Positions 1 through 13,885 of a stretch of 64,000 bases of DNA are shown piece by piece. The stretch's first letter is position 1, and each line of letters begins with the position of its first letter. Below the pieces are notes generated by a model, which saw only the letters and a program-made list of their open reading frames with translations, did no database searches and had not been told where the DNA came from. A program made the position numbers and the translations under genes. This stretch comes from Apostichopus japonicus (taxonomy: Eukaryota; Echinodermata; Holothuroidea; Aspidochirotida; Stichopodidae), in NCBI RefSeq assembly GCF_037975245.1, contig NC_092574.1, forward strand, positions 5,570,713-5,634,712, given 5' to 3'.

Positions 1-56
1 AAGTTGGCGGGTAAACTTTCCTTCTTTCGATTCCTATTTTTCGTAACATACCGATG

Positions 57-447
57 GTCGACCTCAGTGGCGGAGCTAGGGGTATTGGTCAAGGGGGCGA
101 GAATGGTCTGTAGTGGCGCTTTCAACACTATCTAGGCGGAGCGCCATGACAAGTTGGCGCGGACCGTACAGAATTTTTTGAGTAAAGATACCTACTAGAT
201 CGCCGGAAATGACCCTTTCCTGGCCTTGCTAATTTGCAAATAAACGAAGAATAAGTAGGTGTCATCGCCAACAAAATGTGACAAATGTCAATAGGTAGAT
301 GAGAGCGCAATGAAAAAGTAAATAATCGCGAATAAGTAAAAGTGGTAAAAAGCTGAAAAGGGCGCCAGCAGTCCATGTGAGTCCGTCAGGGGAGGGGGGC
401 ATCCGCCCCCCCCCCGACTGTATGGACGCACCGCCACTGGTCGGCCT
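57..447. mobile_element. hAT-like MITE with 8-bp target duplication
   Basis: A non-coding element of about 375 bp runs from 65 to 439. It begins CAGTGGCGGAGC and ends with the near inverse, so the terminal inverted repeats are about 12 bp. It is flanked by GTCGACCT (57-64) and GTCGGCCT (440-447), a 7-of-8 match consistent with the 8-bp target duplication made by hAT transposases. A G/C-rich tract lies just inside the right end. The CAGNGGCG terminus is typical of hAT-derived non-autonomous elements in marine invertebrates. No transposase is encoded. Confidence 0.72.
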
Positions 448-739
448 TGCGAGAGGCCGGTGACCTCGACCAAGTTCCTTCTCCCCAAATCTTCCAGTAT
501 ATACCTACACACGTTCTGAGTAAAGAACTTGCTTGGAATGTAAACAGCGAGAGTATAACCATCGCACATGCATATTCTTATCAGTATCCAAACATCCCTT
601 GTACCCACTTAGTTTTGATTTTTCCAGCAAACTTTTCATAGGTGCCCAATACAAAAACGTCCAGGTTCCGTAATTCTTTCTTACCTGAGGCAACACACTT
701 ATTTAACTCACGTGTAAAGAGATCTAGCCACAGTGTGTG

Positions 740-942
740 ATCTATCACTTGCAGCCCTCTGTTCTGCCCCTGTTACTGTTCTGGTTCTGCCTATTTAGTT
801 TTATTCTCGTAGTTGTTCACTTATAGTTTACTTATTGTATGTTTATGTTTGTATTCACTATTATGTTTACTGTCGACGGGAAATAATTTCCGTTTTCTGT
901 TTTTCTGAAATGGACAATAAATTTTCTATCTATCTATCTATA
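740..942 (+). mobile_element. Putative LINE 3' tail ending in (TCTA)n
   Basis: A T-rich non-coding stretch ends with a polyadenylation-like segment (GACAATAAATTTTC) followed directly by four TCTA units at 925-942. A short tetranucleotide tail directly after the 3' UTR is typical of CR1/L2-type non-LTR retrotransposons, which lack poly(A) tails. No reverse-transcriptase residues remain, so this is a 5'-truncated copy if the reading is right. Confidence 0.4.
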
Positions 943-1635
943 GATGACGCAATTTATGATGGCCCCGTTCGCCCGCAGACATGTCAACTCCGATCTCTAC
1001 AATTGCGTGCCCAAAGATAAATGAATACTGTACTCAGTTTGGAATGCAGAAAATGTTTACTAGACTTGTTACCAGTCGGTTCTACCGATTGTAACCGTTT
1101 AGCGTAGTGGGTATATATGATATGAACAAACTATACTATTTCGCTGGTAAATATTGTACGCCTACGCCGGCTAGCCTAACGAAAGGAATGATGTTGTCGG
1201 GTAACGACAGTCTATTTCATTAGTTTTATCGACGGGTTACCTACCGATATCCAGGTTCGGAAGAAATTTCTTGCTTTAAATACATACCGCAATATTTCAT
1301 TGTAAAGGCAATTCTTCTAACGTTAGATTTAGCGTTAGGCCTACCTAGTTTTAGTCAACGCCCTTGCCTAACGTTAACTTGCGTGTAGGGTAGCCAAGAT
1401 AACGTTTCTGCGTGAGGCCTAACTCAGTAACTATGCAAGCTATCTTTGTACAGTAGACACGTTTGTTGCTAAAATTAAGGCTACAATGCTTAGGCCTACC
1501 CTTTAGTATAATAATAATAATGTACCTTTACATAGGATAATTCCAACGAAAATACTTGCCACCTATGGCAAGATACACATTCGAAGGTTCTGTAGATGGT
1601 ATAGGCCTAGGCCTAGGCAGCATGATTCATAGGGT

Positions 1636-2228
1636 GTTACTAAAACGAATGACAATTGCTTTACACATAACGAATGACAGTATGTTGTACACACTAAAAA
1701 ATTGCGTTGACTAAAACGAATGCGGGTGAATGACAGCACAGACATTTGCTTCAACCGGATATCACAGTTCAGACTTTGTGGGTATATTGAAGCCACGCAA
1801 ACCGAGTGGACGCGAAGTGCGTTGCTTACAGATCTAGTAAAGAACGGAGAAGATACAAACGCACCTTATAGTAAATTAATCGTGGATAAATCAGTTAGCC
1901 AGCACCTATCAATTACTTAAGTTATCTTTCTATATAAATCTACAGAGGTAAATGTCAAAAGCAAAGCACTCAAGCGCATTCTCACACAAAAACTTTCCCT
2001 GATTTCTATCCGTAAACTACATCAAAACCCTGCAACCACGTAACATGCGATTTTCCTTAACTCATTTTTGCGCAGAAAACCAATAACCGCATTTACTCCA
2101 CTCCGTTAATCATTCTATCTCTTCTCACCACCGTCCTTCGTTGTTATTCGTTGTCATTCGAAAATGATAATTAACCCTGTACAAAGTCAATTGTCATTCG
2201 GTCATTCGCTGTCATTCGTTTTAGTTTG
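1636..2228. repeat. Element bounded by inverted ACTAAAACGAATGACA motifs
   Basis: ACTAAAACGAATGACA-type motifs occur near 1638, in variants near 1670 and 1711, and in inverse orientation at about 2130-2227, where ATTCGTTTTAGT closes the segment. The inward-facing arrangement resembles subterminal and terminal repeats of a small transposon of about 590 bp. I see no clear target duplication and no open frame in it. Confidence 0.4.
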
Positions 2229-2628
2229 TCCTTGATTCATACCATGATTCATGAATCTAGTGCCATTCCGCCTATGTACATACCTGTCCGCCATGGCGGA
2301 AGGGCTCCAAGTCCAAACCCATGGCGTTTACGATCGAATTTCGAAGTCATTCCACAAAGATATTAATGTAATCAATTATTTTTTCAGTCATTCACATGAC
2401 TGCAGATATTTTTATTATGTGATCAATACATGATATAAATGTCGCAATTTGGGAAAACATCGGGTACATTTCACCGCTAACTCTGGCAAACAAGGCTTCA
2501 GAGGAACTTAAAAGTTATTCCCACAGATATTTGATTAAAGTTATCACAAAATGTTATGGAAAAGCATGGATAACATTTTACATTTATATTTCTAACCTAT
2601 GTATACTAACATAACTCCTACCCACAAT

Positions 2629-2718
2629 AATGTGCTCTTTCCGCTATAGAAAAGTGCTTTACCGCCATGTCAGTAACATGGCGGAAAGGCCCTTTTTTAA
2701 TGACTAAAAGAGCACATT
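2629..2718. repeat. Imperfect palindrome / hairpin
   Basis: AATGTGCTCTTT at the left is repeated in inverse at the right as AAAGAGCACATT. Nested inside is a second inverted pair around GCCATGT...ACATGGC. Together they make a bulged hairpin of about 90 bp. It may be a tiny foldback element or MITE relic upstream of ILK. Confidence 0.45.
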
Positions 2719-4171
2719 TTCGATGGCGGGAAGTACCAATGGCAGAATGACACTGCCCCCCGGGCAGTATTGGTACTGAAATGAAGCACAGTAGACATCT
2801 GTAAGTGTAGCCTAGCCTCACAATCACATTAAAGTCAGGCCTATTGGTATTGCAAGTTATGCTGCTGGTAGCATTTGTGCTGCACCAGAGGCAACACTAT
2901 TGACTGACAGTGTCACTGCTGAACAGAACAGGTGTCCCAAGTCCTACAGGCTAGGCCTAACAAAGGATAAGCCGCTCTTTTGGTAAAACAGATCAAATCT
3001 TCTCTTGCACTACAGGTAAATATTAAATATAAATGTTTTAATTTTATCCAGTGTATTCTCATACTCAAAACAATATGTTTTGCAAAGTTTATCATCATGT
3101 AGATTATCCTGTAGTATAGGTACCCAATGAAGTTTGATTGTATATGACTCTTAGAGGCCATCATTTGTCTGTCATCCAACCCTCACCACCATTGTCTTAG
3201 CATCAAGCGTGACATAAACACCGGGAATATTAGCACATGATTTGTATACCAGAATGATATTAACTGACATGGTTTGGAATCAATTGGTTCAGTCACTACA
3301 TAGTACTCATCATTATGACATCATTCATTCTTTACCTATAACAATCATTGGCTGCAATCCCATTGGTCAAAGTACAAGTATGGTACAAAACAACATTGGT
3401 TCTCAAACTACAGGTTGTGACCTCAATTTGAGTCGCCCGGTTATTTTAATAATGTTATTAAAATACAGGCATCGACCGTCTTAGTCTAGCAGTCTATTGG
3501 CTTTTCTACGCTGGTGAATACCGTCCTTTTGCATGAAAACTTGAAAAGATCCCGAGTGATTTTTTTTAGGTCACATCAAGATGAAATGTTGATGTTGAAA
3601 ATGTTTCATTTAGTGTGTTCCAGTGAATCGGAATCACTGCTAGCCTCCTTTAACAAATCATGTTTAACCAATCTCACAATGTGAATTGTGAAACGTTTTT
3701 TTTCAATTTCTCCCTGGAACATAAAGTTTAATGAGTTCTATGTCTTGAGATAAGCTCTTCAAGAACTAGATTATGCTGGGTAAATATGAGAATGAAGGCA
3801 ACTTAGGCAAAGTAGTATATTCTGCACTGATCAAATTAGGAGTTGACACTGTTTGCAACCTAAAATTCTTAGCAGGAGGTATACTACATATAAAAAAAAA
3901 TCTTTTTCGACCAAAGATCACGAACCTAATCATGTACAGTATAGCTTGAGACAGTTAAAGTCCATTTTAAAAATACAGATAATATAAAACACACTGTCTG
4001 GCCTATGAGGAAGACTTATGTGTTAATAAATTTTACCCATTAACTTACTGTATTTGAGTGATGATACCATCTGAAAACTGGTACAGTTTGATGTGCTCTG
4101 AGTAGATTATTACTCGGGGTCAAGTACATTACTTTTCTTTTTCTTTTCATTTTTGTTTTAGTGCACTTAAA

Positions 4172-7100
4172 ATGGATGACATTTTCTCCCAAATTCGAGA
4201 AGGGAATGCTGTTTTTGTGAGAGTCTGGTTGGACAAAGTGGAGAATGATCCAAATCAAGGGTAGGTTGTTACAATTGGTCTAATATAGAATAGTGTATCA
4301 TTTGATTTGATCTTTAGATGTGTAAAGGTCACATAAGGTGAAATTATATGCACAATACATGTATACTCCCTATTTGCATAAATAGTACTATGATGGTATT
4401 GTAAGCACTGAGGTTATGTTAGGTAATGTTAGGCGGTGTCTTCTATTAATATTGCCAGTCAATATTTGGTAGTCTTTGGACTGCCTGTAATTATAGAACA
4501 CGTTAACGTTACCCTCCTGGTATCTATGTATGTATGTTATAAAGCACCCAATGTTGGGAAACAGGTTTTTTTTTCTTTTTTCGCAACTGTTATCTTTCAC
4601 TATTTATGTACTAAGTGTCATAATTGGATTCTTCTGTCTGTAAAAAACAGAAGATTTTTGGACATTTCTCCTCTTTCTGCCTGAAAATGTTACACTTCAT
4701 ATGAATAGCTGCACTTGGTCACTGGATACTTATAGTGATGTTGCTCTGATTCTTGTCCTCTAGCGATGATCATGGGTTCAGTCCCATGCACTGGGCCAGT
4801 AAAGAGGGACATTTGAATATTGTAGATATGCTGATCAGTCGAGGAGCCAAAATCAACTCTACAAATATGGGGGATGATACAGCACTGCATCTAGCTTCTG
4901 CTCATGGCCATCGAGAAATAGTTATGAAGGTAAAAATTCTATTCTATGTTCATGGATGAGTTTACTTTATATACTAATTCTCCAATAACTGTTGTAATAA
5001 TGTTGTGTTGAATTTTAATAAATTCACAGTTTTAATGATGCATACAGTTATCTATGTTGTAGACAATGAAGTCATATTTAAGGAGACAATTGATGCTGCC
5101 TTGCATTGATTCCGATCAAATTTTCAATGCTATTGAATTTGATACAATTATCACATAACAATATATACAGTAGATCATTAGATTGGTTAATACACAATTT
5201 TGTTTAAAATTGGTCTATTATTAGACGACAGACATCACCATGTAAAATAAGGGGTAATTGAAGATGTAAAAATATAAATTATGTTATTTGTTCAGACATA
5301 TATATATTAACAGTTTCTACAGTTTTTGTGTCAGATTTTGTATGACCAAATTCTGCAGTGGCCCTTGAAGAATAATACTCGTTCATTCATACCTGAACAA
5401 AACTAGTTAAGTACTACTGTTTCAGAGTATTTATTGTCTCTACTTTACAGTTACTGCAGTGTAAAGCAGACTTGAATGCTGTTAATGAGCATGGCAACAC
5501 ATCTCTTCATTATGCTTGTTTCTGGGGATATGAACAAATAGCAGAGGTGAGCAACTTTCTAAGAGATGCATCATGTGTGTATATTTTAATAAGATAAGAT
5601 GAGACCCCCCCACCCCCCTCCCCCCATTTTTTTCCGGGTGGTAACTGTATGTACCACAAAGTGATTATTTGGCAAAATAGCGTTAATATTTATTAAAATC
5701 AAGTGGATTATGTCAAGTTGCGAGTTTTTTAGAATCTGAGCTCCAATTATGCTCTTGCAAATATTTCTTAATGATGGGTACATATTATTTACTGAATTAC
5801 TAATTATTAATTTATTAGTGTGAACACACTGTAAATGAAGCTGTTTAAATCAGAAGAAAATTAAATTATTTTAGGGGAAACATTAGATCAGGGTTTATTA
5901 TATAGTTTTAAGGAGGTCTGTTCTTAACGTACCATATATGTTATTTATGTAACTAGTAATATTTTGTACTGGAACTGTATACACTTATATCTCGTCAGGA
6001 CCTTGTCAACAATGGGGCGAACATTAATCTTGCCAATAAATTCAATCATTCACCATTGGAGAAGGCAAAACCATCACTAAGGAAGCAGTTAGAAGGTACA
6101 GTTTCTCTTTTACTTTCTGAATCAAATTAACTAATTATTTTGGTGTGTGTTACGATTGTTTATTGTCATAATGGATTCTTTGTTCATGTCATACTGTACC
6201 TTTGTTTCAATACATTTTAAAGTAAGGTAAATACAGCATATTTATGTTGTTGAATGGATATAGTCTTTAAAAACTTCCATGAGTTGTACTCTGGTAGTAG
6301 CTGTAAAGTTCTTGCTAGCATATCATGATTTGTTGACCAACTTAAAATATAAAACCACAAAATTATACTCATAAATTATTAGTTATCCATGAATAAACAT
6401 TCGTAGGTGTGCTGACTAAAAAAGTCCAATTGACAGAAAAATGCACAATTGTGTTTAGTTATTGGTGAATCGAAGATGATCTTCAGGGAAGTTCAGGCTA
6501 AGCATTCACATTGGATTATTTAGATTAGTTACAGTACTGTACATGGAAAGCATCAAGAATTAAAGAGGATTATTTGTGTAACCCCCACCTTGCAACTTTT
6601 CTTTCAGAACAAGCTAAAGAAATGGGCCAGGAAATAAACAAAATACCCTACAGGTCTAACAACTGGAGTGGCACCAAAACGAGAAGTCGTGAGTACAATT
6701 TCTATCATCTCTCTTATTTCATTGATTCCCGTTGTTCTTTATTTTTATTTTTTATATAGTCATTATTTTACTGCTAATTTATATGTACCAACTTCTTGGC
6801 CTTGTCCAACTCAGTATAATATTTGATAAACTAAGTTACATAATTAAGGAAACATTATTTTTTGCAGGTGATGGTACGTTGTCCCGGTATGCTGGAATTG
6901 AACTTAAACACATTAAAATGCAGACCAAGATCAACGTAGGGCCGACAGGGGAGGTGAATATGTTTTATATGCAAATCCATAGAACTCAACATGAGCTGCA
7001 ACCGCAACATATTTAAGGAGGTTAACAATATCAATAAAATGTTCTAATTCAGTCAAAATGTCTTGTTTGAATTCTTCAATGAGTTTTAGGATTTTCAAAT

Positions 7101-10100
7101 GTTATTTTTAACTTTGTTGAAATTCAGCAACTGTTAGAATTATCTAAATGTTGCAAAACAATTATAAGGAGGAAGTATTTTCTCACATTGTATTGTTGTC
7201 GTTGATGAAATTGAAGAATTAATTGAATCTGTTCAGAACTAAGAAGTGTAAAAATGACAGTACTTAAGAAATGTGTCTGTTTTAAAATTGTGTGTTTCTT
7301 GCGTGTTTTGCATGTATCAGATGTGGAAGGCTCTTTGGCAAGGATCAGAAGTGATGGCAAAATTTGTTCGAGCACCAAATGTTTCTCAAAGAGTATCGAG
7401 GGAGTTTGCTGAGCAGTTTCCTCGTCTGAGAATCTTCTCTCACCCCAACATCCATCCTGTGCTGGGATGTGTTAATCAACCCCCAAGCCTGGTGGTTCTC
7501 AGTGAATATGTTCCGTATGGGTCGCTGCACCATGTCTTACATGAAGCCACAGGTTAGTAGTCCTCAGTAAAGCCATGAACTAGGAGCATGTAGTATCTGC
7601 CAAATTCAATTTGGAGGCTTTGCTAACATAAACTGGAATAACATGTAATAAGAAAGGAGCAAGAGAAAGAAAAAATTGTTAAAAAAGTACTTCACATTTG
7701 CAAAATGAGCCTCCGTAAGAAATGCATAAATTTATGTCGGCCTGTCATTTTGATTACGGCAATCTATCTGTGAAGTAGATCCTGCTATGATTGAAGCATC
7801 AATCCCTCAGTATCTTCATACAATACTTAAATGGTATGCTTTAGGAATAGCATCAAACTAACACTTCCTCCTACAGTTTATGTGTTTACAAGTAATTGGC
7901 GAGTAAGTAATGATTTCATTCGTTTCTGATAGATGTCACAGACATTTTTGTTACTGATTACAATTATTTTACGATTATGAAGTTTTTTACATCAACTTCA
8001 TTGAGTGAATTGCAGTTATTGAGTTGGCTGTTGGTAAATTGTTACACTAGTGGATGATTAAACCCTGTAACATGCAGATACTTGAATTCACCAGTCAAGT
8101 GTCATGAACTGGCTGGTGAATGTCAGGTTTAGCTGTGCTTGTTGTCCACTAAGGTTATCTGCCTTAAACTGAGATGAATCAACAAAGATTGTTTTTATAT
8201 GATACCTGTTCATTTGAAAATTTAAACTTTGCTCAGAGACGTTTTCAGTTACCTTTATCAATGTTACAATAATAACCAGAGATTTATAAAAGCCAAATTC
8301 AGCATTCACTCACGACTTAAATGGATTTATTAAATTACTTTCAGTAAATAAGAAATATATGATAGTGTCAAGTGCCATCTTTTAATTTAGTTATACTTGG
8401 TAGGTTTGGTGAATATGCTCAACAAACTAAAAAAACTGCTTTAATGCTAATTATTAACATTTAACTAGTTTCACATTAACTGTACTGATGGGTCTATTAG
8501 CATATATGTTAACAAAAGGGTAAAGATCTGTAAATGGTAAAAGATAACCGTTTTTTTCATATTTATTTTAATTTGGCAGATATTATGATAACACATGAAC
8601 AAATGGTGAGCTTTGCCTTAGATATTGCTAGAGGGATGGCCTTCCTCCATGCTATGGAACCACTAATACCTGGCTACCACCTCAATAGCAAGAACATAAT
8701 GGTAATTACTTAACTTTCATTCACAATGTCAAGTTAGAAAAACACTTTTGATTTGATGTTCAAATATGCAGGGAATACTGTCAATGTTGCCCATTTGTGG
8801 TGTAGTTCATATGACATGGTTAAGGAGAACTGTTGATAAGAGGTTTACAATATGCAGCTAAAATCTATCTCCACCCGGGACTGTATATTGTAGCCTAGAG
8901 GGTGCGGTACTGGTACACACAGTGAAGTACGGTACTTGAGACTTGATGCTGTAATGGAATGGATTCGTTAATTATTGCGGAGGGTTCCACCATGTCATTT
9001 ATAGTTATCTTTGGCTAATTTTTTAGAACTTTTTGTACGAAAGATGGATATTGTACTTATTGAAGTATATTTTCTGGAGAAAACAACAGCCGATTAACGA
9101 TATAAATAATTCTGTACTATTCTCATGTATATAGTTTAAAACCCCGTATTTACATAGCCCCTATGTTACATTCTTCTTGTCTGAAGTTCCAAACACGTGG
9201 TGACTTGTTGATAGTTGAAAACTTTTCATTGTGAACTTTTGAACATGAAGGGTTGCCCTATTCCAATATCATTGAATAGTGGAAAATCCCCAATTTCTGT
9301 TTGTGTACGTATTTCTGGTTTAATCCACGCAAACATGTTAATCTAATATCGTACGTTGAGTATGAATGAAGGATAGTGTGGGGTGCTTTTTCCAAGTTTT
9401 TGGAAAGTATGATAAAAACTAAAGCCCTAAGATAGCATGTTATTTTGACCTTATAAATGGATAATTCCTAAAATGTCTCTTGCTTACTTCTGACATTCCC
9501 CCAAAAATGGGGAATCAAAAATTGCACCTGACCCAGGTTGCCTAAGCTACCTGGCGATGCATTAGTGTGTTTTATTGGTGTCAGCAGGACTACGCTCACT
9601 TTACGATCATTGAATAATCATGCTCCCCATGGTAAAGACGATAAAAGTTGAAATTTGTCGTCTTCATCATATAAACAAATAAGGTACTCGTTTCAAAAGT
9701 TGTATCAAGAAGGAGGTACTTATTTAGAAATAGGTTTTTTTTGTAGGTTGTATTATTGCTTTACAGTCAGATGTTTCAGTTTTGTTACTGATATGTGAAA
9801 TTTGGTTTCATATACTCCATTATTTCTTGCATTTAATAAAGAAAATGACGTATTGTTGCCTAATTTGCATAATATGCAAATGAGGTACTTTATAGAGACA
9901 GTTTTCCATAGCAATCTGTATAATTTCTTGAATGTTACAAGGTAAATTTGTGTCTTAAATCAAACAAGGATGGAACATTCTTACCCTTCTTGATATGTTC
10001 AGATGTATTCACATTGCAGATTAATATTAGTTAAAAGTGGGTGGAGCTTACACACTATGAAAGTGATTTGTGTGTTACAAATGATTTGCCTCAAAGGTGA

Positions 10101-13100
10101 TTTTATTGATTGATGTCTCCTGCATGAAAGCAACACCTAGCTTTCATGCTTGAAATTTGATTGAAATTAATAGGAAATATGGAATGAGAGTTGGCAAATG
10201 TGAGTAACATGTCCATAAAAATATCAAAGAATAGCATTCTCCTCAAAATTTAGTGATGTACTCTGCATTAGAATGTTGGTTAATTCGTGTGCAGACATAC
10301 TGAAGTTAACCTTGACCATGAGGTTGCTGTCATGTTCTGGACATGCATTGTAGTATTGGGATTGAGAAAACAGTTTGTTTTGAACAGAAATGTAGGTCTG
10401 AGATCATCTGGAATTTTGACCTTTTTTTTCTCATTTAATGGAAATCTTTCTGTTCTTAATTTTAGATTGAGGATGATCTTACTGCCAAGATCAGCATGGC
10501 TGATACAAGATTCTCTTTTCAAAACAGAGGCAAAATGTTTTATCCTGCCTGGATGGCACCAGAGGGTAGGTAACAAAATGTTACAATGTGATTTTGCATA
10601 TTGTTTGTGGATGCCCTTACTATTGATGTAAATAAAGTTTCATATATATAGTAGATTTGTTGAAGAATATTGTTAGCTATTTATCATATGTAAGGTTCAA
10701 ACATTAAATTGCAACATTGTCCCATTGGTGCCTACTATTCTATACTGAATTGCTTTGTATGGTGTAGGTTTGTTATACAGGGATATTCTGGTGGCAGACC
10801 ATATGTCACATATCAAATATTCTGCACTGTAAGTTGAAAACCTTACTAGTAGGTCAGTACCTCTAGAAATGGTTGTCTGAAGGTAAACTATTTCCACCAG
10901 ATAAACCCTCCTTGTTACTCCAGGGTGTGGATGGTAGTAGGTGGCCTGTGATGTCATCATGACAGATGTTATTCAAACCTTTTAATACTTTCCTATCTTA
11001 ATAGTTTTGTTGATTAAGCTTTGAAATGTGATATAGGTTGGAATTGTCTGCTCAGTGCTTCAGGTAGAAAATCATCAGTATGTGACTTCTATTTAAGTAA
11101 ATTCAGTACATTAGAAAAGAAAAATATATTTTCAACTCAAATGCTGTGATCAATTCTGTTGTGGCCAGATGCTTTCATCAAAGTTTAAGCAAATTTTTCT
11201 TCCCAGGAATTTTGTTAAGCAATGGACTTCAGACACCAGAACATCACTTTAACATTTTGCCGATATTCTATTGTTTTTTTTTTCGAACAGCGTTGCAACG
11301 AGGGCAGGATGATATGAATGTCCGTGGTGCAGATATGTGGAGTTTTGCAGTTCTCCTGTGGGAGATAGCTACAAGGGAAGTTCCTTTTGCTGGTTTGTCA
11401 CCAATGGAAATTGGTATGAAGGTAGGTCAAAGGTGACATCAGGAAGTTGTAACTGTTTTTCTGTGGTGACTATGGGTGTAAGTGGAGACCGTATATAAAT
11501 GCTTGTAGAAGCCCGAATACCCAATTATCCACATTCACACCCAAAAATATCCATGGGAAATTGTCTTGATTGTGAACGATCTATGCAAAGGAAAGGCATT
11601 CCTTTGTTCTTGAAAATGTTCTTTCCTTTAGAGATGCCCATACAATACGGCCTACATGTGATAGTAAGGTGGTCAGCTATTAAATCCAATATAATTTCCT
11701 TATCTAGAATGTAAACACCCACTACCATGAAAGAAAAAATATAGTTTTTAGTTTCCATGACAAGAGAAACCTATGCAGTCATTGTGTGTGCGAGTGTATG
11801 TGTATGTATATGTGTAAGGGATGTTCCACCCTTTGGGTTTGACTGGAGGTATTTAGTACTAGTGTCCCATCAGTATGAAATAACAATAACACAAGGAAAC
11901 AGTGTGTAGCTGGCTAAGTTACACTTTAGTGAAGATTGTATTCGAATAATAGATTTTAACAGAGAGACTCATATATAACTGAAGAGTCCAATATGTGAAA
12001 TATGAATATTGATAAGGTTATTCTAACATGGGTAGGAGGGGATTGATAAGGCGGGGTCTTTTTAATGAAAACTGAAGGAATGATTTGACCTACAGGTTTG
12101 TTGCTCACCGCTGGCCACTTTCCATTCATACAAACACATACGCACAAATCCTTATAGAATATAAAAGCACACAGGGTAAAATAAATACAAGGCCATTGGG
12201 TCAACCCAAATGAAGTTGGTTGTTCTGCAGGCAGTCAAGATAGAGTAGAATCCAGGCTATATTTCCTACAAAGTTCCGAATTTTGAGGTCCATCCAAAAG
12301 ATGAACTATATTGTTTTTGGTGGATGTCGAAGGTCATCTGAGGTCACCAGAGTTCAAAAGCTTAAATCCTTAAAAACATATCTCAAGTAAGGAAGCATGG
12401 TTACATTTTATACTTGGCATGTGTATGTGCCATATTGAGTAGAAGACCCCTATTGTTTTTGGTGGAGGTCAAAGGTCTTCTGAGGTCACCAGAGGTCAAA
12501 CACTCTAACCTTTGGAAACGACATATCTCAAGGCAGGAAGCATGGATACCTTTCATAATCATTATCATGTGGATGTGTTATAAATATTGAGTAAAAGAAC
12601 TCTGTTATTTTAATGTAGGTCAAAACGTTTAAACGCGATATCTTGAGTTAGGAAGCATGGATACTTTTCGAACTTGGTATGTGGATGTGTTATATTAAAT
12701 AGAAAAGTCCTTGGCTTTCGGTGGACTTCTAAGGTCTTCTGGGTGACCAGCGGTCAAGCTTTGAAACCATTTGGTAGAAATCATGGATACTTCTCTTACA
12801 TGGTATACGGATTTGCCATATTGATTACAAGAAGCCTGTTGGTGGTGCTGTAGGTCAAAGTTCATTTGAGGTCACCAGAGGTCAAACTTTGAAGAACTTT
12901 AAACATGATGTCTCAAGGTAGGAATCATGGATACTTGTCATACTTGGTATGTACAAGACCCCTACTGTTTTTGGTTAAGGTGTTAATTGCCATGTACAGT
13001 AGACTGACCTGGGTTTTATCATGTCATAATTTAATTGTACATCAAAATAATGGTTCAGGATAATTATATTATAAAGAGCTATTTCTGGTCTAGTGTAATG

Positions 13101-13404
13101 AAGTTTATCGAAACCTCAATGCATTTTGCATTCTGGTTTAAACTTTTGTTACATTTGTGATTATTTCCTTTGACTAGTGTAAGATTGGTTAGTCTTCCAT
13201 ACATACATACATACTTACATAATATATTTTTTCCTTTATTTTCTCATTGTTTCACAGATTGTAGGCGAAGGTTTAAGAGTGGAAATCCCACCTGGTGTTT
13301 CTCCACACATAGCTAAGCTCATCAAGATCTGTATGAACGAAGACCCAGCAAAGCGCCCTCGCTTTGATATGCTTCTGCCAATTATGGAAAAGATGCGAGT
13401 GTAA
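4172..13404 (+). CDS. ILK: Integrin-linked kinase (pseudokinase), 11 coding exons
   Basis: ILK is the scaffold of the ILK-PINCH-parvin complex at integrin adhesions, linking beta-integrin tails to actin. Coding exons: 4172-4260, 4764-4929, 5451-5546, 5999-6095, 6608-6688, 6868-6953, 7321-7552, 8580-8701, 10466-10565, 11291-11421, 13258-13404. All are GT-AG with consistent phase and give 448 aa (human 452). The protein starts [14 protein letters not shown] and ends MEKMRV. Residues 1 to about 165 are ankyrin repeats ([42 protein letters not shown]), the PINCH-binding part. From about 185 to the end is the kinase-like domain. Lys219 (VMAKF) and Asp336 (ISMADT) are kept, but the HRD aspartate is absent ([14 protein letters not shown]) and no true DFG is present, as in known ILK pseudokinases. 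Arg338 stands where human has Lys341. The exon starting 4162 includes 10 nt of 5' UTR after an acceptor, so an upstream non-coding exon exists. Confidence 0.97.
12230..12980. repeat. Degenerate tandem repeat, ~110-150 bp units
   Basis: This lies in the last ILK intron (11422-13257). Units containing GGTCTTCTGAGGTCACCAGAGGTCA-like and GGAAGCATGGATACTT-like blocks recur about five times (near 12319, 12461, 12611, 12721, 12844), with insertions and deletions. It has no coding potential. It looks like an old tandem array or the internal repeats of a dispersed element. Confidence 0.65.
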
Positions 13405-13470
13405 AATCTTTGAAGCCTTAATTCTCCGACAACTCTTGCATTAGCTAAGTGCAATTTATTTTATAAACAA

Positions 13471-13476
13471 AATAAA
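13471..13476 (+). terminator. ILK polyadenylation signal (first)
   Basis: AATAAA lies 67 bp after the ILK stop codon at 13402-13404. A second AATAAA at 13696-13701 could serve a longer 3' UTR. Which is used cannot be told from sequence. Confidence 0.55.
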
Positions 13477-13885
13477 AATCAGATTAAGTAGTAGTCTTAC
13501 TAATACTCTACATTTTGCAGTATTTGGGAGATGAAATTTATTCTGGATTTTATCCTTCCTACGAGTGCAAAGTTGTGACGGTTTTGTTTTTTTACCATTT
13601 TTGATACAACATTCTCAATTAACCAGTTTTATGTAACTCACTGCTCTTCTGACCGTGCTATTACTTTGATAAACTTACAGATTCCTAGCAGTTAGAATAA
13701 AGATTAAGTTATTAACAAAGATAGACAGACAGTGAAAATAATGTTGCTATACTCTGATTATCATCTGATTGATACAGACTGTAGATTATGGCTGATTTAG
13801 AATGTAGTGCTGCAGACAAGTGAGATAACCTACCAACATATATAGAGTAGGAGTAAGTTGGACTGCATGGCTGGTCCATTCAGTA

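Larger units (their letters stand above)
443..4161. other. Upstream region of ILK, no coding gene seen
   Basis: No recognisable protein is encoded here. An AG acceptor at 4160-4161, after a T-rich tract, opens the first coding exon of ILK ten bases before the ATG. At least one non-coding 5' exon and the promoter should therefore lie in this stretch, but I could not place them. The region contains a LINE-like 3' tail near 740-942, a TAGGCCTAGG-type palindrome at 1602-1618, inverted ACTAAAACGAATGACA motifs at 1636-2228 and a hairpin at 2629-2718. Confidence 0.6.
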
